This document shows, piece by piece, positions 28,636 to 37,789 of a stretch of 59,369 nt of DNA. Both the position numbers and the translations under genes were made by a program. The first letter of the stretch is position 1. Each line of letters opens with the position of its first letter. The notes under the pieces are model-generated. The model was not told the origin of the DNA and searched no databases. It saw only the letters and a list, made by a program, of their open reading frames with translations. Source of the stretch: Sulfuritalea sp. (lineage in GTDB: Bacteria; Pseudomonadota; Gammaproteobacteria; Burkholderiales; Rhodocyclaceae); contig JADJQA010000054.1 in NCBI GenBank assembly GCA_016712985.1, positions 1 through 59,369 on the forward strand, given 5' to 3'.

Positions 28636-29727
28636 ATGTCCATCAACGAACAGTCCATCCAGACAGCCCTCAAGGACGTCATCGACTCCAATACCGGCAA
28701 GGATCTGGTCAGCACCCGCTGTGTCAGGAACATTCGCGTCAGCGGCAGCGATGTCTCTCTCGATGTCGAACTGGGCTACCCGGCGAAGAGCCAGATCGAA
28801 GGCATCCGCACCGCGGTGATCGCGCAACTGAAGACGATCCCCGGCATCGGCAACATCAGCGCCAACGTGGTTTCGAAGGTCGTGGCCCATGCGGTACAGA
28901 AGGGCGCAAAACTGATTCCCGGTGTCAAGAACATCATCGCCGTGGCCAGCGGCAAGGGCGGTGTCGGCAAGTCCACCACCGCCGTAAATCTTGCGCTGGC
29001 ACTGGCGGCCGAAGGCGCCACGGTGGGGCTGCTGGATGCCGACATTTACGGCCCCTCGCTGCCGCAGATGCTGGGCATTGCCGGCGGACATCCGGAGTCG
29101 GCCGACGGCAAGGGCCTCGAACCGATGGAGGCGCACGGCATCCAGGCGATGTCGATCGGCTTTTTGATCGACGTCGAGACGCCGATGGTCTGGCGGGGCC
29201 CGATGGCGACCCAGGCGCTGACCCAACTGCTCAACGAGACGCGCTGGCGCGATGTGGATTATCTGGTCGTGGACATGCCGCCCGGAACCGGCGACATCCA
29301 GTTGACTCTGGCGCAACAGGTGCCGGTGACCGGCGCGGTGATCGTCACCACACCGCAGGACATCGCGCTGCTGGATGCCAGGAAGGGCCTCAAGATGTTC
29401 GAGAAGGTCGGCATCCCGATCCTCGGCATCGTCGAAAACATGAGCATCCACATCTGCTCGAAGTGCGGCCATGCGGAACACATTTTCGGCTCCGGCGGCG
29501 GTGAGCGCATGGCGCGGGACTACGAGGTCGAATTGCTGGGCGCGCTGCCGCTCGACATGGCGATCCGCCTGCAGATGGACGGCGGCAGGCCGACCGTCGA
29601 GGCCGACCCGGACGGTCCTGCGACCGTGATCTACAAGGCCATCGCGCGCCGCATCGCGGTGAAGATCGCCGAAAAGGCCAAGGACCACACCAGCAAATTC
29701 CCCAGCATCAAGGTGCAGAACACCTGA
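28636..29727 (+). CDS. apbC: Iron-sulfur cluster carrier ApbC/Mrp
   Basis: 363 residues. N-terminal MIP18/DUF59 domain (1-90), then a Mrp/NBP35 P-loop: VASGKGGVGKSTT with the deviant Walker A, LLDADIYGPSLPQMLG, and VVDMPPGTGDI. The C-x2-C pair in ICSKCGHAEHIFG binds a bridging [4Fe-4S] cluster. It transfers clusters to apo-proteins in the cytoplasm. ATG 28636 gives the usual MSINEQ-type start. A terminator follows at 29753. Confidence 0.93.
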   Translation: MSINEQSIQTALKDVIDSNTGKDLVSTRCVRNIRVSGSDVSLDVELGYPAKSQIEGIRTAVIAQLKTIPGIGNISANVVSKVVAHAVQKGAKLIPGVKNIIAVASGKGGVGKSTTAVNLALALAAEGATVGLLDADIYGPSLPQMLGIAGGHPESADGKGLEPMEAHGIQAMSIGFLIDVETPMVWRGPMATQALTQLLNETRWRDVDYLVVDMPPGTGDIQLTLAQQVPVTGAVIVTTPQDIALLDARKGLKMFEKVGIPILGIVENMSIHICSKCGHAEHIFGSGGGERMARDYEVELLGALPLDMAIRLQMDGGRPTVEADPDGPATVIYKAIARRIAVKIAEKAKDHTSKFPSIKVQNT

Positions 29728-29752
29728 CACCCCGTTTATGGTCTAATTCGCA

Positions 29753-29783
29753 CGCCCCCGCTGGTCGGGGGCGTTGTCTTTTG
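29753..29783 (+). terminator. Rho-independent terminator after apbC
   Basis: CGCCCCCG-CTGGT-CGGGGGCG is an 8-bp stem with a 5-base loop, followed by TTGTCTTTT. It lies 26 bases after the apbC stop. Confidence 0.75.
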
Positions 29784-29848
29784 GGTCTTCAGCCCATGGC
29801 TGGGGACGGTATCCACGTGATTGCGGCAACGCGCATGAGGAATGTGGC

Positions 29849-30415
29849 ATGACCATCAAGTCCGACAAGTGGATCCGCCGCATGGCGGCCCAGCATGGAA
29901 TGATCGAACCCTTCGAGCCGGAGCTGGTGCGCGAGATCGACGGGCGGAGGATTGTGTCCTACGGCACCTCGAGCTACGGCTACGATATCCGCTGCTCGCG
30001 CGAATTCCGTGTGTTCACCAACATTTACTCGACCATCGTCGATCCGAAGAATTTCGATTCCAATTCCTTTGTCGAAATGGACGGCGACCATTGCGTGATT
30101 CCGCCGAATTCCTTCGCCTTGGCGCGCACCCTGGAATACTTCCGCATTCCGCGCAACGTGCTGACCATTTGCCTCGGCAAGAGCACCTATGCGCGCTGCG
30201 GCATCATCGTCAATGTGACGCCCTTCGAGCCGGAATGGGAAGGCTATGTGACGCTGGAATTTTCCAACACGACGCCGCTGCCGGCCAAGATCTACGCTGG
30301 TGAGGGCTGCGCCCAGGTGCTGTTCTTCGAATCCGATGAAGTCTGCGAGACCTCCTACAAGGATCGCGGCGGCAAGTACCAGGGGCAGGTCGGCGTGACC
30401 TTGCCGAAAATTTGA
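29849..30415 (+). CDS. dcd: dCTP deaminase
   Basis: 188 residues, as in E. coli Dcd. Converts dCTP to dUTP, feeding dTMP synthesis (thyA is also in this window). Seen: MTIKSDKWIRRMA, SSYGYDIRCSREF, GKSTYARCGIIVNVTPFEPEWEGYVTLE (in two parts, with the catalytic Glu in the last), and a C-terminal GKYQGQVGVTLPKI. ATG 29849 gives the conserved start; the frame's 5' extension is not protein-like. An inverted-repeat region follows. Confidence 0.95.
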   Translation: MTIKSDKWIRRMAAQHGMIEPFEPELVREIDGRRIVSYGTSSYGYDIRCSREFRVFTNIYSTIVDPKNFDSNSFVEMDGDHCVIPPNSFALARTLEYFRIPRNVLTICLGKSTYARCGIIVNVTPFEPEWEGYVTLEFSNTTPLPAKIYAGEGCAQVLFFESDEVCETSYKDRGGKYQGQVGVTLPKI

Positions 30416-30426
30416 TCAACCTCTTC

Positions 30427-30530
30427 AGACGCAGAGGACGCAGAGGCGCAGAGGACGCAGAGGAGAGGCTTAAGCTGATAAGCATTGGTCTTCTCTGCGC
30501 TCTCTGCGCCTCTGCGTCCTCTGCGTTGAA
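30427..30530. repeat. Large imperfect inverted repeat of ACGCAGAGG-type units
   Basis: The left arm (about 30428-30467) is built of repeated GACGCAGAGG/GCGCAGAGG units. The right arm (about 30490-30528) is its reverse complement (TCTCTGCGCCTCTGCGTCC). They are separated by about 22 bases. The transcript between dcd and the decarboxylase would fold into a long hairpin. ACGCAGAGG arrays occur as intergenic repeats in many genomes; no function is established here. Confidence 0.7.
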
Positions 30531-30559
30531 GGCGGTTATGAACGTTTGAAGGGGTTGCC

Positions 30560-32803
30560 ATGCGTTTCCACTTTCCCATCATCATCATCGACGAGGATTT
30601 CCGTTCCGAGAATGCCTCGGGGCTGGGCATCCGCGCCCTGGCGGACGCCATCGAGAAGGAAGGCATTGACGTGCTCGGCGTCACCAGCTACGGCGACCTG
30701 AGCTCCTTCGCCCAGCAGCAGAGCCGGGCGTCGGCGTTCATCGTCTCGATCGACGACGAGGAATTTACGCCTGGTCCGGAGCTCGACCCCGCCGTATTGA
30801 ACCTGCGCAAGTTCGTCGAGGAGATCCGCTACAAGAATTCCGAGATTCCGATTTTCCTCCACGGCGAGACGCGCACCAGCCGCCATATCCCGAACGACAT
30901 CCTGCGCGAGCTGCATGGCTTCATCCACATGTTCGAGGACACGCCGGAATTCATCGCCCGCCACGTGGTGCGCGAGGCCAGGACCTATCTCGATTCACTG
31001 CCGCCGCCCTTCTTCCGCGCGCTGGTACATTACGCGGCAGATGGCTCGTATTCTTGGCATTGCCCAGGCCACTCGGGCGGCGTCGCCTTCCTGAAAAGCC
31101 CGGTCGGCCAGATGTTCCACCAGTTCTTCGGCGAGAACATGCTGCGCGCCGACGTCTGTAACGCAGTCGAGGAACTCGGCCAACTACTAGACCACACCGG
31201 TCCGGTGGCCGCGTCCGAGCGCAATGCCGCACGCATTTTCAACTGCGATCACCTGTTCTTCGTCACCAACGGCACCTCGACCTCGAACAAGATCGTCTGG
31301 CATTCCACGGTGGCGCCGGGCGACATCGTGGTGGTGGACCGCAACTGCCATAAGTCGATTCTCCATGCCATCATGATGACCGGTGCAGTCCCCGTGTTCC
31401 TGATGCCGACGCGCAACAACTACGGCATCATCGGACCGATTCCGAAAGAGGAATTCCGCTGGAAGAACATCCAGAAGAAGATCGCCGCCCATCCCTTCGC
31501 CACCGACAAGAACGCCAAGCCCCGCGTGCTGACCATCACCCAGAGCACGTACGACGGCATCCTCTACAACGTCGAGGAAATCAAGGGCATGCTGGACGGC
31601 AAGATCGACACCCTGCATTTCGACGAAGCCTGGCTGCCGCACGCGGCCTTTCACGACTTCTACGGCGATTACCACGCGATTGGCGCCGACCGACCGCGCT
31701 GCAAGGAGTCCATGGTGTTTTCGACGCAATCGACGCACAAGCTGCTCGCCGGTTTGAGCCAGGCCTCGCAGATCCTGGTGCAGGACGCCGAGCACAACAA
31801 GCTCGACCGCGACGTCTTCAACGAGGCCTACCTGATGCACACTTCGACCTCGCCACAATACTCGATCATCGCCTCCTGCGATGTTGCAGCGGCGATGATG
31901 GAGGAGCCGGGCGGCCGGGCGCTGGTCGAGGAATCGATCGCCGAGGCGCTGGATTTCCGCCGCGCGATGCGCAAGGTGGACGAGGAATGGGGTGCCGACT
32001 GGTGGTTCAAGGTCTGGGGTCCGGACGATCTTTCCGAGGAAGGCATCGAGGAGCGCGAGGCCTGGATGCTCAAGCCCGGCGCGCGCTGGCACGGCTTCGG
32101 CAAGCTGGCCAAGGGCTTCAACCTGCTCGATCCGATCAAGGCCACCGTCATCACGCCGGGACTCGATGTCGACGGCGACTTTTCCGATGACTTCGGCATT
32201 CCGGCCGCCATCGTCACCAAGTATCTCGCCGAACATGGCGTGATCGTCGAGAAATGCGGCCTCTATTCCTTCTTCATCATGTTTACCATCGGCATCACCA
32301 AGGGCCGCTGGAACACTTTGGTCACCGCCCTGCAGCAGTTCAAGGACGACTATGACCGGAACCATCCGCTGTGGAAGGTGCTGCCCGAGTTCGTCGTCAA
32401 ACACCCGCGCTACGAGCGGGTCGGCTTGAGGACCTGCACACAGATTCATGAGGTGTACAAGGCGCGGGACATCGCCCGCCTGACGACAAGGATGTACCTT
32501 TCCAACATGGTGCCGGCAATGCGTCCGGCGGACGCCTTTGCGAAGATGGCCCACCGCGAGATCGACCGCGTCTCCATCGACGAGCTGGAGAACCGCGTCA
32601 CCGCGGTGCTGCTGACACCCTACCCGCCGGGGATCCCGCTGCTGATTCCTGGCGAACGCTTCAATGCCACGATCGTGCGCTACCTGAAGTTCGCGCGCGA
32701 CTTCAACGAACAGTTCCCCGGCTTCGAGACCGATATCCACGGCCTGGTCAAGGACGGCAGCAACGGTTCGGTGTGCTATTACGTGGACTGCGTAGCCAAC
32801 TGA
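30560..32803 (+). CDS. PLP-dependent arginine/lysine/ornithine decarboxylase
   Basis: 747 residues, the length of inducible-type decarboxylases (AdiA, CadA, SpeF). An N-terminal response-regulator-like wing (1-130, HFPIIIIDEDF) is followed by the fold-I PLP domain (WHCPGHSGGVAFLKSP; LHFDEAWLPHAAF). The Schiff-base Lys is in STQSTHKLLAGLSQASQI. The C-terminal domain ends with YPPGIPLLIPGERF. It makes a polyamine or cadaverine/agmatine with CO2 and consumes protons; which amino acid is used cannot be read from sequence alone. ATG 30560 follows GAAGGGG. It stands alone after dcd. Confidence 0.9.
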   Translation: MRFHFPIIIIDEDFRSENASGLGIRALADAIEKEGIDVLGVTSYGDLSSFAQQQSRASAFIVSIDDEEFTPGPELDPAVLNLRKFVEEIRYKNSEIPIFLHGETRTSRHIPNDILRELHGFIHMFEDTPEFIARHVVREARTYLDSLPPPFFRALVHYAADGSYSWHCPGHSGGVAFLKSPVGQMFHQFFGENMLRADVCNAVEELGQLLDHTGPVAASERNAARIFNCDHLFFVTNGTSTSNKIVWHSTVAPGDIVVVDRNCHKSILHAIMMTGAVPVFLMPTRNNYGIIGPIPKEEFRWKNIQKKIAAHPFATDKNAKPRVLTITQSTYDGILYNVEEIKGMLDGKIDTLHFDEAWLPHAAFHDFYGDYHAIGADRPRCKESMVFSTQSTHKLLAGLSQASQILVQDAEHNKLDRDVFNEAYLMHTSTSPQYSIIASCDVAAAMMEEPGGRALVEESIAEALDFRRAMRKVDEEWGADWWFKVWGPDDLSEEGIEEREAWMLKPGARWHGFGKLAKGFNLLDPIKATVITPGLDVDGDFSDDFGIPAAIVTKYLAEHGVIVEKCGLYSFFIMFTIGITKGRWNTLVTALQQFKDDYDRNHPLWKVLPEFVVKHPRYERVGLRTCTQIHEVYKARDIARLTTRMYLSNMVPAMRPADAFAKMAHREIDRVSIDELENRVTAVLLTPYPPGIPLLIPGERFNATIVRYLKFARDFNEQFPGFETDIHGLVKDGSNGSVCYYVDCVAN

Positions 32804-32929
32804 AACACGCGGTCAGCAAGTCTCTTTGGCCCTGCCGGCGGCGGTTCCGTTCCAAGCTTCGTGCGTGGCTTCCAGAAATCCAACCCAAATCGTTTGGCTT
32901 GGCGAACAACAACGGCGCCTGGGTCCGGC

Positions 32930-34225
32930 TCAGAGCAGATTCATCCTTCGTGCCGCCTCGCGCAACTCCGGACGGAAATCCGGGTGGGCGATTGCAATCA
33001 GGGCCGCGGCGCGCTGCTTGGCGCTATTGCCACGCAACTGCGCGACGCCGAATTCGGTGACTACGTAATTCACATCGTTCTTGCTGGTCGTCACGTGCGT
33101 GCCGGTGGATAGCGTCGGCACGATCCGGGAGATCGTGTTGTTCTTCGCCGTCGAGGGCAGCACCATGAAGGGTTTGCCTCCGTTCGAGCGGTTTGCGGCG
33201 CGGACGAAATCCGACTGGCCGCCGGTGCCGGAATAGGGCGTGAAGCCCAGGCTTTCCGAGCCGCACTGGCCAATCAGATCGACCTGCATCGTCGCGTTGA
33301 CGGAGATCAGGTTGTCGTTCATGCCGGCCAAAAACGGATCGTTGGTGAAACTCACCGGATGCATCTCCAGCGCCGGATTGCGGTGCATGAACTGGTAGAG
33401 CTTCTTCGAACCCAGCGCAAACGTGGCGAGCATCTTGCCGCGATGGTAGTTTTTGCGCCGGTTGGTGACCGCGCCAGCTTCGACCAGGGTCATGATGCCG
33501 TCGCCCACCATCTCGGTGTGGATGCCCAGGTCCTGCTTTTCGGTAAGCTGCATCACCACCGCATCGGGAATCCCGCCGTAGCCGATTTGCAGCGTCGCGC
33601 CGTCGGGAATCAGCTCGGCCACATACTTGCCGATGGCTTCCTGGACGGCGCCGATTTTCGGCAGACCGACCTCGAGCAGGGGCTCGGAGCTTTCCACCAG
33701 AGCCGTGACCTGGGAAATATGGATGTGGCAGTCGCCGTTGGCAAAGGGCACATTGGGATTGACCTCGAGAACGATCACCCGCGCGCGGGCGATGGCAGCC
33801 ATCGTGTAGTCGGTAGCCAGGCTGAGCGAGAAGTAGCCATGCTCATCCATCTCGGAGGCCATGGAAAACACCACATCGACGGGAGTCAGACCGCGCGCGA
33901 TGAGTATCGGCAGCTCGGAGAAATAGGCGGGGATGAAATCGATCCAGCCGGCTTGGCCACCGGGCCGCGAGGCGCCGCCGAAGAAATAGGCGACATGGCG
34001 CACATGCTCGGCGGTAGTGGGGTCGAAATAGCCGTACTTGCGTAGCGGCAGAATCTGCGCCACCTGTACGCCGCTGAAACTACGCCGCCGCTCGGACAGC
34101 TCGGTGAGCAAGGTAGGTGTCTCGCCAACACCGGTGGGTACGACGATCACGTCGTTGTTGCGCACATGGCTGACGGCATCCGCGGCCGATACGCGTTTCT
34201 GCTGGTACGAGGCTTGCACCGACAT
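32930..34225 (-). CDS. Acetyl-CoA hydrolase/transferase family protein
   Basis: 431 residues of the two-domain CoA-transferase family that includes 4-hydroxybutyrate and succinyl-CoA:acetate CoA-transferases. The N-terminal half starts VSAADAVSHVRNNDVIVVPTG. The catalytic Glu is in GIHTEMVGDGIMTLVEAGAV, and the C-terminal GFTPYSGTGGQSDFVRAA and VNYVVTEFGVAQLRG motifs are diagnostic. Two adjacent ATGs (34228, 34225) follow GAGGGAG; spacing favours 34225. The upstream frame extension is not protein-like. It transfers CoA between acyl groups; the acid pair is uncertain. Confidence 0.88.
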   Translation of the reverse strand: MSVQASYQQKRVSAADAVSHVRNNDVIVVPTGVGETPTLLTELSERRRSFSGVQVAQILPLRKYGYFDPTTAEHVRHVAYFFGGASRPGGQAGWIDFIPAYFSELPILIARGLTPVDVVFSMASEMDEHGYFSLSLATDYTMAAIARARVIVLEVNPNVPFANGDCHIHISQVTALVESSEPLLEVGLPKIGAVQEAIGKYVAELIPDGATLQIGYGGIPDAVVMQLTEKQDLGIHTEMVGDGIMTLVEAGAVTNRRKNYHRGKMLATFALGSKKLYQFMHRNPALEMHPVSFTNDPFLAGMNDNLISVNATMQVDLIGQCGSESLGFTPYSGTGGQSDFVRAANRSNGGKPFMVLPSTAKNNTISRIVPTLSTGTHVTTSKNDVNYVVTEFGVAQLRGNSAKQRAAALIAIAHPDFRPELREAARRMNLL

Positions 34226-34635
34226 CATGAACTCCCTCGACATTGCTTGCTGCGCCGGGATTCCGGCTGAACAGTGATTGACGACACAGGGCTCCGTTCT
34301 GACACACGCCAAGCGCCAAGGGGCTTTGGCAAGCGCAAGACAGCGCGCGTGCCGGCGCTCTGAACTGAACCTGGCGCGCCGCCTGCGGCATGCGCCACCG
34401 CGTGATGCGGGGCCATGTGCGTGAAAGTGTCCGCCAGACATGATGGGTGTTCCCTAGTTTCTCTGGTAACCGAGGAACGCGTAGCGCAACCTGGCGTATG
34501 CTGCGTTTCGGCGTGGTTTCTGCCATTGATCGCCGTCAAGGGCGGGGAAATGGCGTATCGCCGTCGAAGGGCAGCGTCGATCTCGGTCAATTCAGGGTGA
34601 GTCTTGCCTTGGGCATCGGACGGCGGGTTCCCGGA

Positions 34636-36067
34636 TCAGAGCCGTTTGTAGAGCTCGACATATTGTCGGGCCGCATTCTCCCAGCTCGAATTGCGCGCCA
34701 TCGCGTGCTGCTGCAGGCGTCGCCACTGCTCGGGGTCGTGCCAGGCCGTGGAGGCACGTCGCAGGATCTGCAACAGGGCGTCCGCGGTGGCGGGGCCGGA
34801 AACGAAGCCGTTGCCGTGCTTCTCATCGGCGGCATCGATCACGGTATCGGCGAGTCCGCCGGTGGCGCGAACCACGGGCAGGGTGCCGTAGCGCAGGCTG
34901 TACATCTGGTTCAGGCCGCAGGGCTCGTAGCGCGACGGCATGACGAAAATGTCGGCGCCGGCCTCGATGCGATGGGCCAGCGCTTCGTCGAAGGCGACGG
35001 TCACCGAGCATGCGCCGCGATGCTGGTGCGCCAGCGCCTTCCAGCCCCTGCTCCAGGGCGGGCGTGCCACAGCCCAGAACCACGAGTTGCGCGGGCAGCT
35101 TGAGGACTTCGGGCGCCACCTCAAGCAGCAGATCGAGGCCCTTTTGTTCGGTCAGGCGGCTGACCACGGCCAGCAGCGGCAGGTCGGCGCGTTGCTCCAG
35201 ACCGAGTTGCGCTTGCAGTTCGGCTTTGTTGACGGCCTTGGCTGCCAGGTCGCTGGCGCTATACTTCTGCAAGAGGTAGTGATCGGTGGCCGGATCCCAG
35301 GTCTCGGCGTCGATGCCATTCAGAATGCCGTGGAGTTGCCCCGCGCGATGGCGCAGCAAGCCTGCCAGGCCCATGCCGCCGGCGTCGGTCTGGATTTCAC
35401 GGGCGTAGCTTGGGCTTACCGCGGTGATGGCGTCGGCAAGCTGCAGCCCGGCCTTGAGAAACGACAGGTATCCGTGGTACTCGACACCTTCGGTATGCCA
35501 GGCCTCATCCGGCAGTCCCAGCTCGAACAGCGAGGCATGGTCGAACAGGCCCTGAAACGCCAGGTTATGCAAAGTGAGCAGCGACTTCGCGCGCCGCCCA
35601 GGCAGGTAATGCAGATAGGCTGGAGCCAGGCCGGTTTGCCAGTCGTTGCAGTGCAGGACATGGGGTTTCCAGTCCAGCGTGCTCGCCTTCGACCCGAGCC
35701 AGGCGGCGACGCGCGACAGCAGCCCGAAGCGCAGGTGATTGTCGAGCCAGTCGCGACCTTCAGGGCCGAGATACGGATTTCCGGGGCGATCGAAGTAGGG
35801 CGGGTAATCCAGCAGGAGCAAGGGCGTACCGTTGGGCGCGAGGGCTTTCCTGAGCACCGGGACGGGCAGCAACCCCCCCAGCAAACGGGGTCGCGCGACC
35901 TCCACGGCATCGGGGAAACTTTCCAGCAACGAGCGGTAGCCTGGCACCAATATGCGAACATCCTGGCCCATGGCGCGCAGGGCGGCGGGCAGGGCGCTGG
36001 CAACGTCACCAAGCCCACCGGTCTTGGCCCAGGGGCCAAGCTCCGAGGTGGCGAAAAGGACTTTCAT
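34636..36067 (-). CDS. glgA: Glycogen synthase, one frameshift
   Basis: About 476 residues after correction. It transfers glucose from ADP-glucose to the glycogen non-reducing end (GT5). The N-terminal ADP-glucose loop KTGGLGDVASALPAAL is present, then HCNDWQTGLAPAYL and VSRLTEQKGLDLL; the C-terminal MPSRYEPCGLNQMYSLRYG is in the other frame. The break is one extra base at about 35041-35042, where ALEQGL should run into KALAHQHRGACSV. It is the last gene of the glgC-to-glgA series, 77 bp after pgi. Confidence 0.92.
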
Positions 36068-36144
36068 GGCTGTGCTAAAGGAAACAGAATGTTAGTTTGT
36101 GATCGGACGGAAGGGGTCGTCAGGCCAGCATGCGACGCAAGCCC

Positions 36145-37779
36145 TCAGGTTCCGCGACAGGCGGCGACCAGTCCGGCCGTGGAGCTGTCCAGATGCTCGC
36201 CCGAAGCCGTACCGACGATCACCGGCAGCAGGCGGCTGGCAAGCTGTTTGCCGTATTCCACGCCCCACTGGTCGAAGGGGTTGATGTCCCAGATCACGCT
36301 CTCGACAAACACCTTGTGCTCGTAGAGCGCCAGCAGCGCGCCCAGCGCAAATGGATCGAGGCGCGGCAGCAACAGCGTGGTCGACGGCTGGTTGCCGGGG
36401 AAACTGCGGTAGGGCGCGAGCATGGCCACCTGGTCGGCGGCCATGCCGCTCGCCGCGAGTTCGGCCGTGGTTTCGGCCAGGGTCTTGCCGCGCATCAGCG
36501 CTTCACTCTGGGCGAAGCAATTCGCCAGCAGCTTTTCGTGGTGCCCCGGCAAGGCAAAGTCGGGTTGCTTGCAGACGATGAACTCGCAGGGCAACAGACG
36601 GCCGCCCTGGTGGATCAACTGGTAGAAGGCGTGCTGGCCGTTGGTGCCGGCCTCGCCCCAGATGACAGGCCCGCTGGCGCAGGTCAACGGCATGCCCTGG
36701 CGATCCGTCTGCTTGCCGCTGGACTCCATTTCCAGTTGCTGCAAATAGCGCGGCAGCAGCGCCAGCGACTGGCTGTAGGGCAGCACGGCGCGACTTTCCG
36801 CGCCGAGGAAATTGGTGTTCCAGATTTCCAGAAGCGCGAGCAGGCCCGGCAGGTTCTCCGCGACCGGCGCCGAAAAGAAATGTTCATCCATCGCATGAGC
36901 CCCTGCCAGCAGTTGGCGGAAGTTGTCGCAGCCGACCGCCAGCGCCAGCGGCAGGCCGATCACCGACCACAGCGAGTAGCGGCCGCCGACCCAATCCCAG
37001 AAGGCAAAGGCATTTGCCGGGTCGATGCCGAAACGCGCAACTTCGGCCAGGTTGGTCGACACTGCGACGAAGTGCCTGGCCACGGCCGCCTCGCCCAGCG
37101 CCTGGACCAGCCAGTTGCGCGCCGAGGCGGCGTTCTGCATCGTCTCCTGCGTGGTGAAGGTCTTGCTGGCGATGATGAACAAGGTGGTGCGCGGCTGCAA
37201 TCCGGCGAGCACCGTAACCAGGTCGGCGCCATCCAGATTGGCGACATAATGCACCCGCAGGTCCGGGTGGCGAAATGCCGCCAACGCCTGGGTTGCCATG
37301 CGCGGGCCCAGATCGGAACCGCCGATGCCGATGTTGACAATGTCGGTGATCGGTTCGCCGGTGGCGCCGCGCCAGTGCCGGCCGTGTATCTGCGCAGCGA
37401 AGCGCTGCATCTTGTCGAGTTCGCCATGTACTCCCGGCATGACATCCTGACCGGCGTGCAGCAACGGCCCCTTGCTGGCGGGATGACGCAAGGCGATGTG
37501 CAGCGCGGCGCGGCCTTCGGTGTGGTTGATCGCTTCTCCGGCGCGCATGCGGACAATCCAGCCCGGCACATCTGCGCCCTGCCAGAGGCCGTGCAGCAGC
37601 CCCATGGTGGCTGTGCTGACGCGCTGCTTGGAATAGTCCAGCAGCCAGCCATTCCAACTGGTGGATAAATGCGAGAAGCGCTGCGCATCGGCGGCAAACA
37701 TGTCGCGCAGATGGACATTGCGTGAAGCATCGGCGGCGCGCGTCAGTGCTTCCCAGGGGGCGGTAGTGGCAGGTTTCAT
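36145..37779 (-). CDS. pgi: Glucose-6-phosphate isomerase
   Basis: 544 residues, typical size. Interconverts glucose-6-P and fructose-6-P. Signatures: VNIGIGGSDLGPRMA, FIIASKTFTTQET, FWDWVGGRYSLWS, NGQHAFYQLIHQGG and the C-terminal NPFDQWGVEYGKQLA. AAGGAG precedes ATG 37779. Between glgP and glgA it connects glucose-1-P released from glycogen to glycolysis, once phosphoglucomutase (not in this window) has acted. Frame intact. Confidence 0.96.
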   Translation of the reverse strand: MKPATTAPWEALTRAADASRNVHLRDMFAADAQRFSHLSTSWNGWLLDYSKQRVSTATMGLLHGLWQGADVPGWIVRMRAGEAINHTEGRAALHIALRHPASKGPLLHAGQDVMPGVHGELDKMQRFAAQIHGRHWRGATGEPITDIVNIGIGGSDLGPRMATQALAAFRHPDLRVHYVANLDGADLVTVLAGLQPRTTLFIIASKTFTTQETMQNAASARNWLVQALGEAAVARHFVAVSTNLAEVARFGIDPANAFAFWDWVGGRYSLWSVIGLPLALAVGCDNFRQLLAGAHAMDEHFFSAPVAENLPGLLALLEIWNTNFLGAESRAVLPYSQSLALLPRYLQQLEMESSGKQTDRQGMPLTCASGPVIWGEAGTNGQHAFYQLIHQGGRLLPCEFIVCKQPDFALPGHHEKLLANCFAQSEALMRGKTLAETTAELAASGMAADQVAMLAPYRSFPGNQPSTTLLLPRLDPFALGALLALYEHKVFVESVIWDINPFDQWGVEYGKQLASRLLPVIVGTASGEHLDSSTAGLVAACRGT

Positions 37780-37789
37780 CGGTAGCTCC

